Origin: Acidovorax sp. A79
GTDB taxonomy: Bacteria; Pseudomonadota; Gammaproteobacteria; Burkholderiales; Burkholderiaceae_C
Direction of reading: 5' to 3'
NCBI RefSeq assembly: GCF_041154505.1
Contig: NZ_AP028672.1
Location: 2,250,001-2,314,000, forward strand
DNA length: 64,000 bases
Positions within the stretch are counted from its first letter, which is position 1. Every line of letters starts with the position of its first letter. Position numbers and translations under genes: made by a program. The notes beneath the pieces were generated by a model that was not told where the DNA came from, searched no databases, and saw only the letters and a list, made by a program, of their open reading frames with translations. Below, piece by piece: positions 1 through 8,559 of this stretch.

Positions 1-1
1 G

Positions 2-1792
2 CGCAATGGCGCGGGCAAGTCCTCGCTGCTCAAGATTCTCGGGGGGCTGGCCAAGCCAGACGACGGCTCACTGCAGGTACAACAGGGCGTGCGCATTGCC
101 TTCGTGGCCCAGGAACCCTCTCTGGATTCCACCGCCACCATCTTCAAGTCCGCGTCCGAAGGATTGCAGCGCGTCATTGCCATCCGTGACCAGTACCTGT
201 CGGGTGCGGAAGGCCTGGACCTCGATGCCCTGCAATCCGAAATTGAAGCCTACGACGCCTGGAACTGGGAGCAGCGGGTAGAGGAAACACTGCAGCGCCT
301 GCATCTGGATCCGGATGCCGTTGTGGGCACGTTGTCAGGGGGGACCAAGAAGCGTGTGGCACTCGCACAAGCGCTGGTAGCCCGCCCGGACGTCCTGTTG
401 CTGGATGAGCCCACCAACCATCTGGACCTCGACTCCATCGAATGGCTTGAAGACCTTCTGCTTGATTTTCCAGGCAGTGTGGTCACCATCACCCATGACC
501 GGTCGTTCCTGGACCGCGTTGCCACCCGCATCGTGGAGCTTGATCGTGGGCAGTTGCGCTCCTACCCCGGCAACTTCGCGCAATACCAGATACAAAAGGA
601 GGATCAGCTGGCCCAGGAAGCCGTCATTTCCGCCAAGGCCGACAAACTCCTCGCCCAGGAGGAAGTCTGGATTCGCCGCGGCGTCGAGGCGCGCCGCACC
701 CGCAGTCAGAGCCGCATCAGCCGCCTGGAGCACCTGCGCGCGCGCCGCGAGGCCCGCCGGGAAGTGGTGGGCAGCGTTCGCATGGACGTAGCGACCGGCA
801 GCTCCAGCGGGTATCAGGGCAAGATCGTCGCGGAGCTCAACGGTGTGGGCAAATCCTTCGGCGACAAGACCATTGTGCGCAACTTCACCGGAACGATCCT
901 GCGCGGCGACAAGGTGGGCTTGATAGGACCCAACGGCGCAGGCAAAACCACCTTGCTCAAGATGATTCTCGGGGAGCTGGCACCCGACGAAGGCACCATC
1001 CGCCAAGGCGCCAATCTGCAGGTCGCGTATTTCGACCAGATGCGCCATGCCGTCAACCTGGATGCCACGCTGGAGGACTTCATCAGCCCAGGCAGCGAAT
1101 GGATCGAAATCGGCAACCAGCGCAAGCATGTCAAGAGCTACCTGAGCGACTTCCTGTTCTCTCCGGCCCGCGCGCATTCCCCTGTCCGCTCGCTGTCGGG
1201 CGGCGAGCGCAACCGGCTGCTGCTGGCCCGGCTGTTCGCGCGTCCCGCGAATGTCCTGGTACTGGATGAGCCCACCAATGACCTGGACATCGACACCCTC
1301 GATCTTCTGGAGGAGCTGCTGGAGAACTACGAAGGTACCGTGTTCCTCGTCAGCCATGACCGGACTTTTCTCGACAACGTGGTCACCAGCACCATCGCCT
1401 TCGAGGGCGACGGCCTGTGGCGGGAATATGAAGGTGGCGTGCAGGACTGGTTGCAGCAATCCAAGCGCAGCCGGGCACTCCAGGCCTCCCCCGCGCCCGG
1501 CCAGAAGGCTGGCCGAGAGAATTTGAGCGAAAATCCGGCTCAGGCCTCATCCAGCAAGCGCGAGCCGCTATCAAAAAAGAAGCTTAGCTACAAGGAACAG
1601 CGTGAGCTCGACCAGTTGCCTGCACAGATCGCCGGACTCGAAGCAGAGCAGCAGGAACTGCAGGATGCTCTGGCGGATGGCACCCTGTACAGCGCCGACC
1701 CCGCACGGGCCGCCGCCATGACCACGCGGGCCGGGGCCATCGAGGAAGAGTTGATGGCTGCACTGGAACGCTGGACGGCCCTGTCCGCCTGA
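2..1792 (+). CDS. uup: ABC-F ATPase Uup, 5' truncated by the window edge
   Basis: This is a soluble ABC-F protein with two nucleotide-binding domains; family members act on ribosomes or DNA, not in transport. The frame is open from base 2 and begins inside the first Walker A motif (NGAGKSSLLK), so the N-terminus is missing. The first domain has the signature LSGGTKKRVALAQAL and Walker B LLLDEPTNHLDL. The second has GPNGAGKTTLLK, LSGGERNRLLLARLF and VLDEPTNDLDI. A linker near KKKLSYKEQRELD is followed by a charged, probably coiled-coil C-terminal domain typical of Uup. The gene converges on cheB. The family call is firm, and the exact substrate of Uup is not deducible here. Confidence 0.95.
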   Translation, partial: RNGAGKSSLLKILGGLAKPDDGSLQVQQGVRIAFVAQEPSLDSTATIFKSASEGLQRVIAIRDQYLSGAEGLDLDALQSEIEAYDAWNWEQRVEETLQRLHLDPDAVVGTLSGGTKKRVALAQALVARPDVLLLDEPTNHLDLDSIEWLEDLLLDFPGSVVTITHDRSFLDRVATRIVELDRGQLRSYPGNFAQYQIQKEDQLAQEAVISAKADKLLAQEEVWIRRGVEARRTRSQSRISRLEHLRARREARREVVGSVRMDVATGSSSGYQGKIVAELNGVGKSFGDKTIVRNFTGTILRGDKVGLIGPNGAGKTTLLKMILGELAPDEGTIRQGANLQVAYFDQMRHAVNLDATLEDFISPGSEWIEIGNQRKHVKSYLSDFLFSPARAHSPVRSLSGGERNRLLLARLFARPANVLVLDEPTNDLDIDTLDLLEELLENYEGTVFLVSHDRTFLDNVVTSTIAFEGDGLWREYEGGVQDWLQQSKRSRALQASPAPGQKAGRENLSENPAQASSSKREPLSKKKLSYKEQRELDQLPAQIAGLEAEQQELQDALADGTLYSADPARAAAMTTRAGAIEEELMAALERWTALSA

Positions 1793-1847
1793 GGCACCAA
1801 GGCACCGGGCACAAGCAGGACCGCGCTGCTCTGTCGCCAAAATGCGC

Positions 1848-1864
1848 GGCCTGCAACGCAGGCC
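1848..1864. terminator. Hairpin between convergent uup and cheB
   Basis: GGCCTGC-aac-GCAGGCC forms a perfect 7-bp stem with a 3-nt loop in the 83-bp gap between the two convergent stop codons. There is no T-run on either side, so an intrinsic terminator role is only plausible. Confidence 0.35.
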
Positions 1865-1875
1865 GTGCCCGGCCA

Positions 1876-2982
1876 TCAGATCCGGTGGTGCAGCCGATCC
1901 GTCGCGCCCCGCAAACGCGTAATCAATGCGGAGGCGATCTGCCCCAGCGGCAGAACCTCATCCGCGGCGCCGTGGGCAATGGCTTCGCGCGGCATGCCAA
2001 ATACGATGCAGCTGGCTTCATCCTGCACGTAGTTGTAGCTGCCGGCATCCTTCATCTCTTTCATCGCGGCCGCGCCATCGTTGCCCATTCCGGTGAGCAT
2101 GATGCCGAAGGCATTGCGCCCCACCACGGCAGCGGCCGACTTGAACAGCACCTCGACCGAGGGCTTGTGGCGATTCACCGGCGGGCCATCATCCACCACG
2201 GCAACATAGTTGGCACCACTGCGGGCCACGTGGAACTGGGTTCCCCCCGGAGCGATGTAGGCATGGCCAGGCAGGATGCGTTCCCCGTTCACGGCTTCCT
2301 TGACCGTGATCTGGCACAAGCCATTGAGGCGGGCCGCGAAGCTGGTGGTGAAACCCGGGGGCATATGCTGGGTGATGACAATGGCGGGCGAATCCGCCGG
2401 CATCTGCACCAGCACCTCCTTGATGGCCTCGGTACCGCCGGTGGATGCCCCGATGCAAATCAGTTTTTCGGTGGACAGGCGCCCCAGGAGCGCCGACGCG
2501 GGCATGGCAGGCGCTGCACCTGCACCACTCCCCGCACCGCCAGCGGCGGTGGTTTCGCGAGCGGGCGCGCGGCGAACCTGCGCCACCGCGGCCACGCGGA
2601 TCTTGTCCACGATCTGGGTGGCCAGATCGTTGAGGCCGCTGGCCAGGCCGACACGGGGCTTGGCCACAAAATCCACCGCGCCCAGTTCCAGCGCCTTCAT
2701 CGTCACTTCAGCGCCCCGCTCCGTCAGCGTGGAAATCATCACCACCGGCATCGGTCGCAAGCGCATCAACCGCCCCAGGAAGTCGATGCCGTCCATGCGC
2801 GGCATCTCGACATCCAGTGTGATGACATCGGGATTGAGCTCGCGGATCATCTCGCGCGCCACCAAGGGATCATTGGCCGTGCCGATGCACTCCATGTCCC
2901 GCTGCCGGTTGATGATCTCGGACAGCAGACTGCGGACCAACGCCGAATCGTCCACCACGATCACCCGGATTTTCCTGCTCAT
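1876..2982 (-). CDS. cheB: Chemotaxis protein-glutamate methylesterase/glutamine deamidase CheB
   Basis: CheB removes methyl groups from receptor glutamates and is activated by CheA phosphorylation, giving adaptation. The 368-aa protein has an N-terminal receiver domain (acidic pocket D11-D12, phospho-acceptor D57 in TLDVEMP). A variable linker at about 135-165 is rich in Ala and Gly. The C-terminal esterase domain has the expected triad: S180 in GASTGGTE, H206 in QHMPPG and D302 in MGNDG. It is the last gene of the minus-strand che operon, 15 bp after cheD. Length and motifs are normal for the family. Confidence 0.97.
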   Translation of the reverse strand: MSRKIRVIVVDDSALVRSLLSEIINRQRDMECIGTANDPLVAREMIRELNPDVITLDVEMPRMDGIDFLGRLMRLRPMPVVMISTLTERGAEVTMKALELGAVDFVAKPRVGLASGLNDLATQIVDKIRVAAVAQVRRAPARETTAAGGAGSGAGAAPAMPASALLGRLSTEKLICIGASTGGTEAIKEVLVQMPADSPAIVITQHMPPGFTTSFAARLNGLCQITVKEAVNGERILPGHAYIAPGGTQFHVARSGANYVAVVDDGPPVNRHKPSVEVLFKSAAAVVGRNAFGIMLTGMGNDGAAAMKEMKDAGSYNYVQDEASCIVFGMPREAIAHGAADEVLPLGQIASALITRLRGATDRLHHRI

Positions 2983-2997
2983 TAACTCACGCCTTCC

Positions 2998-3747
2998 TCA
3001 AAACAGATCGACAGAACCGCCCGAGGTGGTCTTGGCCACGGTGGCGGCATTGCCGCGCACTTCCTGGGCCACCAGGGCCTCGGGATGTGCGTGCGCCAAC
3101 CGCTTGACCATGGCTTTCCCTGTGATGGGGAAAAAAACCACCTTGCGCGGATAGATATCCAGCACATCCTCGGAGACGATGGGAATACGCTCCGTGTGAA
3201 GGTAGTTCAAAACAAAATTGGTGTTGCGCTCACCGACATTCATCGTCGTGAAGTTGTGCATGACCTGCGCCCCGCCAAAAATCTTGGCCTGCATGGTTTC
3301 GCGGCGGGCTCCGAGCTTGAGCATCTCGTTGATCAGCAATTCCATGGCGTACGAGCCATAGCGCCCCGAGGCATCCCCCACATCGCCATCGGGCAGCATG
3401 AAATGATTCATGCCTCCTATGCGCGCACGGCTGTCCCACAGGCAGGCGGCAATGCATGACCCCAGCACGGTCATGATGACCATGTTCTCGTCGGCGACAA
3501 AATATTCGCCCGGAAGGACCTTCACGGCATTGTGCTGAAAGTGATGGTCCAGATAAAAGAAGGAAGCCTCCCCGGGTTTGCGGCTGTGCGCCTTGAGCTC
3601 CTGCAGCGAAGACTCCCGGGCCGGCCCTGACCCGGCGGCATAGATGTCCGCGCTCAGGGGGGCGATGCGGGGAGCACGGCGCCGCTCGGACATGCCAGGC
3701 GCGGCAACGGCCGAAGAAGGGGATGAGCCTGATGGAGTGGTGGTCAT
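2998..3747 (-). CDS. cheD: Chemoreceptor glutamine deamidase CheD
   Basis: CheD deamidates receptor glutamines and in some bacteria interacts with CheC-type phosphatases. The 249-aa protein carries the family core GSCIAACLWD with the catalytic Cys, and GGMNHFMLPDG with the catalytic His. An extended N-terminal tail of about 70 residues is low in complexity and its role is unclear. It lies between cheR and cheB in the che operon. The protein ends in GSVDLF, the same six residues that end the short CheZ-like protein at the head of this operon (see findings). Confidence 0.93.
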   Translation of the reverse strand: MTTTPSGSSPSSAVAAPGMSERRRAPRIAPLSADIYAAGSGPARESSLQELKAHSRKPGEASFFYLDHHFQHNAVKVLPGEYFVADENMVIMTVLGSCIAACLWDSRARIGGMNHFMLPDGDVGDASGRYGSYAMELLINEMLKLGARRETMQAKIFGGAQVMHNFTTMNVGERNTNFVLNYLHTERIPIVSEDVLDIYPRKVVFFPITGKAMVKRLAHAHPEALVAQEVRGNAATVAKTTSGGSVDLF

Positions 3748-3776
3748 GTGTGCTCGGTGCTAGGCAACATGGCGGG

Positions 3777-4682
3777 TCAGCGACGCTCGTACACCGTTTT
3801 GCCGCGCAGCGTAAACAGGTCCCTGGACTCGCTGAAGTTCTCGGCATGCCCTACAAACAGCATGCCGCCGGGCTTGAGGACCCTGTGGATCCTCTCCAGC
3901 ACCCGCCGCTGCGTGGGTGCGTCAAAGTAGATCATCACGTTGCGGCAAAAAACCACATCGAAGGGCTCTTTGAAGGGCCAGTCGTCCCGGATGAGGTTCA
4001 CACTCATGAAATCAATGGCACGCCGCAGCTCCGGCTTGGCCCGCACCATGCCCAGATTGGCCCCCTTGCCCCGCAGAAAGAACTTCTGCAAGCGCTCCGG
4101 GCTCAGGCCTTTGAGGCTGTCGAGGCGGTACACCCCCTGCGCTGCCGTCGCCAGCACGCGGGAATCGATGTCGCTGGCGGTCAGCTTGAAAGACGCGTTG
4201 GCCCCCAGCGCCTCGAACGCCGTCATCACGATGGAATAGGGTTCTTCTCCGGTAGAGGCGGCATTGCACCAGACCCGCCAGCCAGTCGATGGCTTGCTGC
4301 GCAGATGCGAGGCGAAGATCTCGAAATGGTGCTGTTCGCGGAAGAAGGCCGTGAGGTTGGTGGTGAGCGCATTGATGAACTCCTGCCACTCCGGGCCGTC
4401 ATGCGTCTCAAGCCATCCGAGATAGTCGTGAAAACTGTTGTGCCCCGTGTCACGCAAACGGCGCGAAAGGCGGCTGTACACCATGGCGTGCTTGCCGTCG
4501 TGCAAGCTGATGCCCGCGCGCTGATAGATCAGCGCCTGCACCCGCGCGAAATCCGCATTGGTCCAGACAAACTCGCGCCCCTGGGCCAGCGGCCCCGAGG
4601 GGGCAGCCGCGGCGGCATAGGCCGGATCCACCCTGGCGGTGGTGGGCCGGGCCGTGGGGAATGCACTGGTGGGTTGGGCCAT
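3777..4682 (-). CDS. cheR: Chemotaxis protein methyltransferase CheR
   Basis: CheR methylates receptor glutamates using S-adenosylmethionine. The 301-aa protein has the all-helical N-terminal domain (RLSRRLRDTG), the SAM-binding segment AASTGEEPYSI and the motif FCRNVMIYFD. The ATG at 4682 is preferred because a GGA lies about 9 nt upstream and it is nearer the usual family length. An upstream in-frame ATG at 4742 has no ribosome-binding site, so the start is moderately certain. The gene sits between cheW and cheD. Confidence 0.93.
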   Translation of the reverse strand: MAQPTSAFPTARPTTARVDPAYAAAAAPSGPLAQGREFVWTNADFARVQALIYQRAGISLHDGKHAMVYSRLSRRLRDTGHNSFHDYLGWLETHDGPEWQEFINALTTNLTAFFREQHHFEIFASHLRSKPSTGWRVWCNAASTGEEPYSIVMTAFEALGANASFKLTASDIDSRVLATAAQGVYRLDSLKGLSPERLQKFFLRGKGANLGMVRAKPELRRAIDFMSVNLIRDDWPFKEPFDVVFCRNVMIYFDAPTQRRVLERIHRVLKPGGMLFVGHAENFSESRDLFTLRGKTVYERR

Positions 4683-4795
4683 ATTGATCGTCCGACGGGA
4701 AATCCTGTTCGCTCCAAGAGACCTGCTAGCCACACCCGCCATCTGCTGGCAGGTGCTGGATCCACCACTGGTGTGACGGTTGCGCCCTATTCGCC

Positions 4796-5284
4796 CTATT
4801 CGTTGGCGGTCACCAGCCCCATGTCCACGCCGGACATGAGTTTCTCGATGTCCAGCAGAATCAGCATGCGCTCACCCACCGACCCGAGCCCGAGGATGCA
4901 GCTGTTGTCGATGGCGCTTTCAATATCCGGTGCAGAGCGAATGCTCTCGGGCGTCAGTTCCATCACGTCGCTGACGGAGTCCACCACGATTCCGACCACC
5001 CGGTTGCGGAGGTTCAAGATGATGACCACCGTGAAGCTGTTGTAGTCCGCCTGCGCGCAGTTGAACTTGAGGCGCATGTCGACAATGGGCACGATCGTGC
5101 CACGCAGGTTCACGACGCCCTTGATGAAACTGGGGGCGTTCGCAATCCGTGTCGGTGGCTCATAGCCACGGATCTCCTGCACCTTCAGGATATCGATGCC
5201 GTACTCTTCCTGGTCGAGGCGGAACGTCAGATATTCGCGGGTGCCCGTTGGCACCGCCTCTGCGGTTTTACCCATCACACTCAT
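4796..5284 (-). CDS. cheW: Chemotaxis coupling protein CheW
   Basis: CheW couples receptors to the kinase CheA in the polar array. The 162-aa protein is a single CheW-like domain with the characteristic [13 protein letters not shown] and VDSVSDV segments. The ATG at 5284 was chosen because AAGGAGAATTCACC lies directly before it; an open extension upstream has no such site. The gene lies 54 bp downstream of cheA and is probably co-transcribed. Confidence 0.96.
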   Translation of the reverse strand: MSVMGKTAEAVPTGTREYLTFRLDQEEYGIDILKVQEIRGYEPPTRIANAPSFIKGVVNLRGTIVPIVDMRLKFNCAQADYNSFTVVIILNLRNRVVGIVVDSVSDVMELTPESIRSAPDIESAIDNSCILGLGSVGERMLILLDIEKLMSGVDMGLVTANE

Positions 5285-5338
5285 GGTGAATTCTCCTTTC
5301 GTGACAGCGCCCTGCCCTTCGGGCACGGCTGCTCAAAT

Positions 5339-7468
5339 CTAGTGGCGCGCCCGCCGCACCAGCCCGCCCGTATCCAGGATGAGCGCCACCGTGCCGTCGC
5401 CCAGAATGGTGGCGCCCGACACGTTGGGGACCTTGCGGTAGTTCGATTCCAGGTTCTTGACCACCACCTGGTGCTGGCCCAGCAGCTCATCCACCAGCAG
5501 CGCAACACGGCTGCCATCCGCCTCCACGACCACCATGATGTTGCTGGACTTGTTGGGGTCAAAACGCGGCACCTGGAAGATCTTTTCCAGCGCGATCACC
5601 GGCATGTATTCGTCGCGCACCTTCACCAGTTGCGATCCCTGTGCCACGGTGCTCACATCGTCCGCGTTGACCTGGAAGGACTCCACGACGGAAGACAGCG
5701 GCAGGATGTAGACCTCGTCGCTCACCCCCACGGACATGCCATCCATGATGGCCAGCGTCAACGGCAGGCGCACGGAAACCTTCATTCCGTAACCCTCGGC
5801 CGAGTCAATCTCCACCGACCCGTTGAGCGCCGCGATATTGCGCTTGACAACGTCCATGCCCACGCCACGCCCGGACACGTCGGTCACCTCGTCAGCGGTG
5901 GAAAAGCCTGGTGCAAAGATCAGTTGCCAGACCTCCGCATCGCTCATCTGCTCGGACACTTCGATGCCGCGCTCCTGCGCCTTGCTGAGGATCTTCTCGC
6001 GCGAGAGGCCACGGCCATCGTCGCGCACCTCGATCACGATCGATCCGCCCTGGTGCGAGGCCGACAGCGTGATGGTCCCGTGTTCCGACTTGCCCTTGGC
6101 CAAGCGGTCCGCCGGCATCTCGATCCCATGGTCGCAGCTGTTGCGCACCAGGTGTGTCAGCGGATCGGTGATCTTCTCGACCAGCCCCTTGTCCAGTTCG
6201 GTGGCCTCGCCCAGCGTCACCAGTTCGACCTTCTTGCCCAGCTTGTTCGCCAAGTCCCGCAGCATGCGGGGGAAGCGGCTGAAGACGATGGACATCGGAA
6301 TCATGCGGATCGACATGACCGATTCCTGCAGGTCGCGCGTGTTGCGATCCAGGTCGGCCAGGCCCGCCAGCAGCTGCTGGTAGGCGCCTGCATCCAGCCC
6401 CCGGCTGTTCTGCGCGAGCATCGCCTGGGTGATCACAAGTTCACCCACCAGGTTGATGAGCTGGTCGACCTTTTTCACGTCCACGCGAATCGTCGTGGAC
6501 TCCATCTGCGCCTGCATGGCGACCTTGGGCTCCGCAGCCTTGGGGGCCGCAGCCTTGGGCGCTTGTGCGGGGGCCTGCGCTGCCGCCCGGGGCGCATCGG
6601 TGCCGGGAGCACCCGGCGCATCGCTGAAGAAGCCGTACGCCTCGCCTCCGGCGGCATCCGCGGCGACCACGACATCGTCGTCCGCGTCCTCCGGGGCTGC
6701 AGCCGCTGCTGCAGCGGCCTCACGGATGAGGACCTGCTCCTTGGACACATGGAAGGCGAACAGGTCGAGCAGATCATCGTTGGTGGAGGTGGTCTCCACC
6801 GCGAACAGCCGCGTGTTGGGCTGGGTGCTTTCCATGTCCCTGATGGCACCGAGCCCGGGAATATCCCGGAACAGTTCCTTGATGGCATCGGCCTGCTGCG
6901 GCCGCTCCAGCGGGCCGATCTGGATTTCCAGTGCACGCGCCTGTCCGGCGACTGCGGGCGTCACCGCCTTGGGCGCCGGAGCCGCTACCTGCGGGGCTGG
7001 CGCAGGTGGCGGTGGTGCCACGGCGGGCGCGTCGCTGGGGACGAGCCCCGCAGCAAGCTCACTGATGCGGCGCACCAGCGACGTGGTGGAGACAGCCTCT
7101 CCCTGGCCTCCGGCCTGATGGCGGGCCAGCAAGCTGCGGGATGCATCGGCGGACTCCAGCAGCACGTCCACCATCTGGGGAACGGGTTGCAGCTCATGGC
7201 GGCGCAACCGGTCCAGCAAGGACTCCATCTGGTGCGTCAGCTCCGCCACGTCCGAAAAACCAAAGGTGGCCGAGCCACCCTTGATGGAATGGGCGCACCG
7301 GAAGATGCCGTTGAGCTCTTCATCATTGGCGCTGCTCAGATCCAGATCCAGGAGCATCTGCTCCATCTGGTCCAGGTTTTCGCCCGCTTCCTCGAAAAAG
7401 ATCTGATAGAACTGGCTCAGGTCGAAGTCAGCGCCTGCTCCCGATCCTTCTTGGTAGGTTTCCGCCAT
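5339..7468 (-). CDS. cheA: Chemotaxis histidine kinase CheA
   Basis: CheA is the central kinase that phosphorylates CheY and CheB. The 709-aa protein has these domains in order: an HPt domain with H60 in AHSIKGG, an Ala/Pro-rich linker with a probable response-regulator docking region, a dimerisation helix pair, an ATPase domain (N box HLVRNSCDHG, G boxes DDGRGLS and GRGVGMD) and a C-terminal CheW-like domain. The ATG at 7468 is preceded by AGGAG. The gene follows cheY2 by 45 bp. Repeated Ala/Pro/Lys stretches at about 300-330 are linker material. Confidence 0.97.
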   Translation of the reverse strand: MAETYQEGSGAGADFDLSQFYQIFFEEAGENLDQMEQMLLDLDLSSANDEELNGIFRCAHSIKGGSATFGFSDVAELTHQMESLLDRLRRHELQPVPQMVDVLLESADASRSLLARHQAGGQGEAVSTTSLVRRISELAAGLVPSDAPAVAPPPPAPAPQVAAPAPKAVTPAVAGQARALEIQIGPLERPQQADAIKELFRDIPGLGAIRDMESTQPNTRLFAVETTSTNDDLLDLFAFHVSKEQVLIREAAAAAAAAPEDADDDVVVAADAAGGEAYGFFSDAPGAPGTDAPRAAAQAPAQAPKAAAPKAAEPKVAMQAQMESTTIRVDVKKVDQLINLVGELVITQAMLAQNSRGLDAGAYQQLLAGLADLDRNTRDLQESVMSIRMIPMSIVFSRFPRMLRDLANKLGKKVELVTLGEATELDKGLVEKITDPLTHLVRNSCDHGIEMPADRLAKGKSEHGTITLSASHQGGSIVIEVRDDGRGLSREKILSKAQERGIEVSEQMSDAEVWQLIFAPGFSTADEVTDVSGRGVGMDVVKRNIAALNGSVEIDSAEGYGMKVSVRLPLTLAIMDGMSVGVSDEVYILPLSSVVESFQVNADDVSTVAQGSQLVKVRDEYMPVIALEKIFQVPRFDPNKSSNIMVVVEADGSRVALLVDELLGQHQVVVKNLESNYRKVPNVSGATILGDGTVALILDTGGLVRRARH

Positions 7469-7513
7469 CGTGGGCTCCTGTGTACTTGGTGGTCCGGGCC
7501 AATCCAATCCGGC

Positions 7514-7876
7514 TCAGCGGATCACTTTCTGGATGACTTCGATCAGGCGATTGGGATCAAAAGGCTTGACCAGCCAGCCCGTCGCCCCGGCCGTGCGCCC
7601 GGCCTGCTTCATCTGATCGCTCGACTCGGTGGTGAGGATCAGGATCGGGATGGTCTTGAATTTGGGGTTCTCGCGCAGTTTGCGCGTCAATCCGATACCG
7701 TCCAGGCGCGGCATGTTCTGGTCGGCCAGGACCAGATCAATGTCATGGCTCTCGGCCTTCTCAAGGGCATCCTGCCCATCCACCGCCTCCACAACGTGGT
7801 AGCCGGCACCCGTGAGAGTGAACGACACCATTTTCCGCATGGACGGTGAATCATCTACGGCTAGGATCGATTGCAT
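7514..7876 (-). CDS. CheY-like response regulator (second CheY)
   Basis: This 120-aa stand-alone receiver domain has acidic residues D8-D9, phospho-acceptor D52 in LADQNMP, a Thr in LILTTES and a Lys in LVKPFD. It is probably phosphorylated by the adjacent CheA. The ATG at 7876 has GGAG about 7 nt upstream; an in-frame TTG four codons earlier overlaps that site and is less likely. It is clearly different from the CheY at 30371, so the organism has at least two. Its output (motor, sink or adaptation) cannot be read from sequence. Confidence 0.93.
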   Translation of the reverse strand: MQSILAVDDSPSMRKMVSFTLTGAGYHVVEAVDGQDALEKAESHDIDLVLADQNMPRLDGIGLTRKLRENPKFKTIPILILTTESSDQMKQAGRTAGATGWLVKPFDPNRLIEVIQKVIR

Positions 7877-7925
7877 GTAAGGCTCCAACTGACTTGAATA
7901 TATAGGTTAACCAGTGACGTGAAGA

Positions 7926-8372
7926 TCAGAACAGGTCCACGGAACCGGCATCCATCTCGCTTTGCGTGACGGGGTTGGGCCGGTCCGGCGCCATCTCTGC
8001 AAATGGCGCTGCTTCTTCACCATCTTCATTGCCCATGGCCTCGGAGGCCAAGCGGAAAGCGCATCCTTGAAGCACCTTGGTCGTGTGCCAGATCAACTGG
8101 GACGCCATATCCTGGAACTGCAATTCGGTCACGGCGCTGCGCAGCGCGGCCCGAGCGGCCACCAGCTCCGGAGAATCGGCCACAGCCGCGTCCGTCAGCA
8201 CGGCATTGGCCTCTCCAAAACGTTCCAGCAGGTTGTCGGTGGCATGACTGAGCAGGCCTTCCAGGCGATGCAGGTCATGCATCACGACCAGCAACGAATC
8301 CTGCAGCTCTGCCGCCACCATGACGGGAACCTGGACAGCAGGTCCTCCAGACGTTGTTAGCGTAGATTGCAT
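7926..8372 (-). CDS. Short CheZ-like putative CheY phosphatase
   Basis: This 148-aa mostly helical protein is the first gene of the che operon, 49 bp before cheY2. Residues 84-94 (LQFQDMASQLI) place D88 and Q92 at the D-x3-Q spacing of the CheZ catalytic pair; the true CheZ in this window has QDFHDLTGQVI at the equivalent place. The protein is shorter than CheZ, lacks the CheY-binding tail LLASLGF and instead ends in GSVDLF. The start at 8372 is supported by GGAG 6 nt upstream. Phosphatase function is inference; the gene itself is well supported. Confidence 0.8.
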   Translation of the reverse strand: MQSTLTTSGGPAVQVPVMVAAELQDSLLVVMHDLHRLEGLLSHATDNLLERFGEANAVLTDAAVADSPELVAARAALRSAVTELQFQDMASQLIWHTTKVLQGCAFRLASEAMGNEDGEEAAPFAEMAPDRPNPVTQSEMDAGSVDLF

Positions 8373-8522
8373 CGTTTCTCCATCGCAGCACGCAGCAGCA
8401 AAGCACGCAAAAATCCCAGGACTACGATATCTGCACAAAAGCCCAAAGCAAAGGCATGCGCACCATGGTGTCGGCATCCATTGGACGCTGACGCTGAAAC
8501 CATCCCAATCGGACAAACACCC

Positions 8523-8550
8523 TTGTTTGTTCCAATTTGTATCCTATGAT
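8523..8550 (+). promoter_or_regulatory. Sigma-70-type promoter for the REC-kinase gene
   Basis: TTGTTT, a 16-nt spacer and TATGAT lie just before the kinase ATG at 8560. The predicted transcript start (about 8557) leaves almost no leader, and no Shine-Dalgarno sequence is present. The assignment is by eye only. Confidence 0.45.
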
Positions 8551-8559
8551 AGCGCTCCT

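Noticed and set aside
1566..1595. AT-rich stretch in uup (GCTATCAAAAAAGAAGC) that resembles part of the R1 repeat
   Set aside because: The encoded KKKLSYKEQRELD is typical of the Uup linker, and the rest of the repeat is missing.
5342..7849. Long plus-strand open frame opposite cheA
   Set aside because: It is the antisense shadow of cheA and cheY2, with abnormal composition and no motif.
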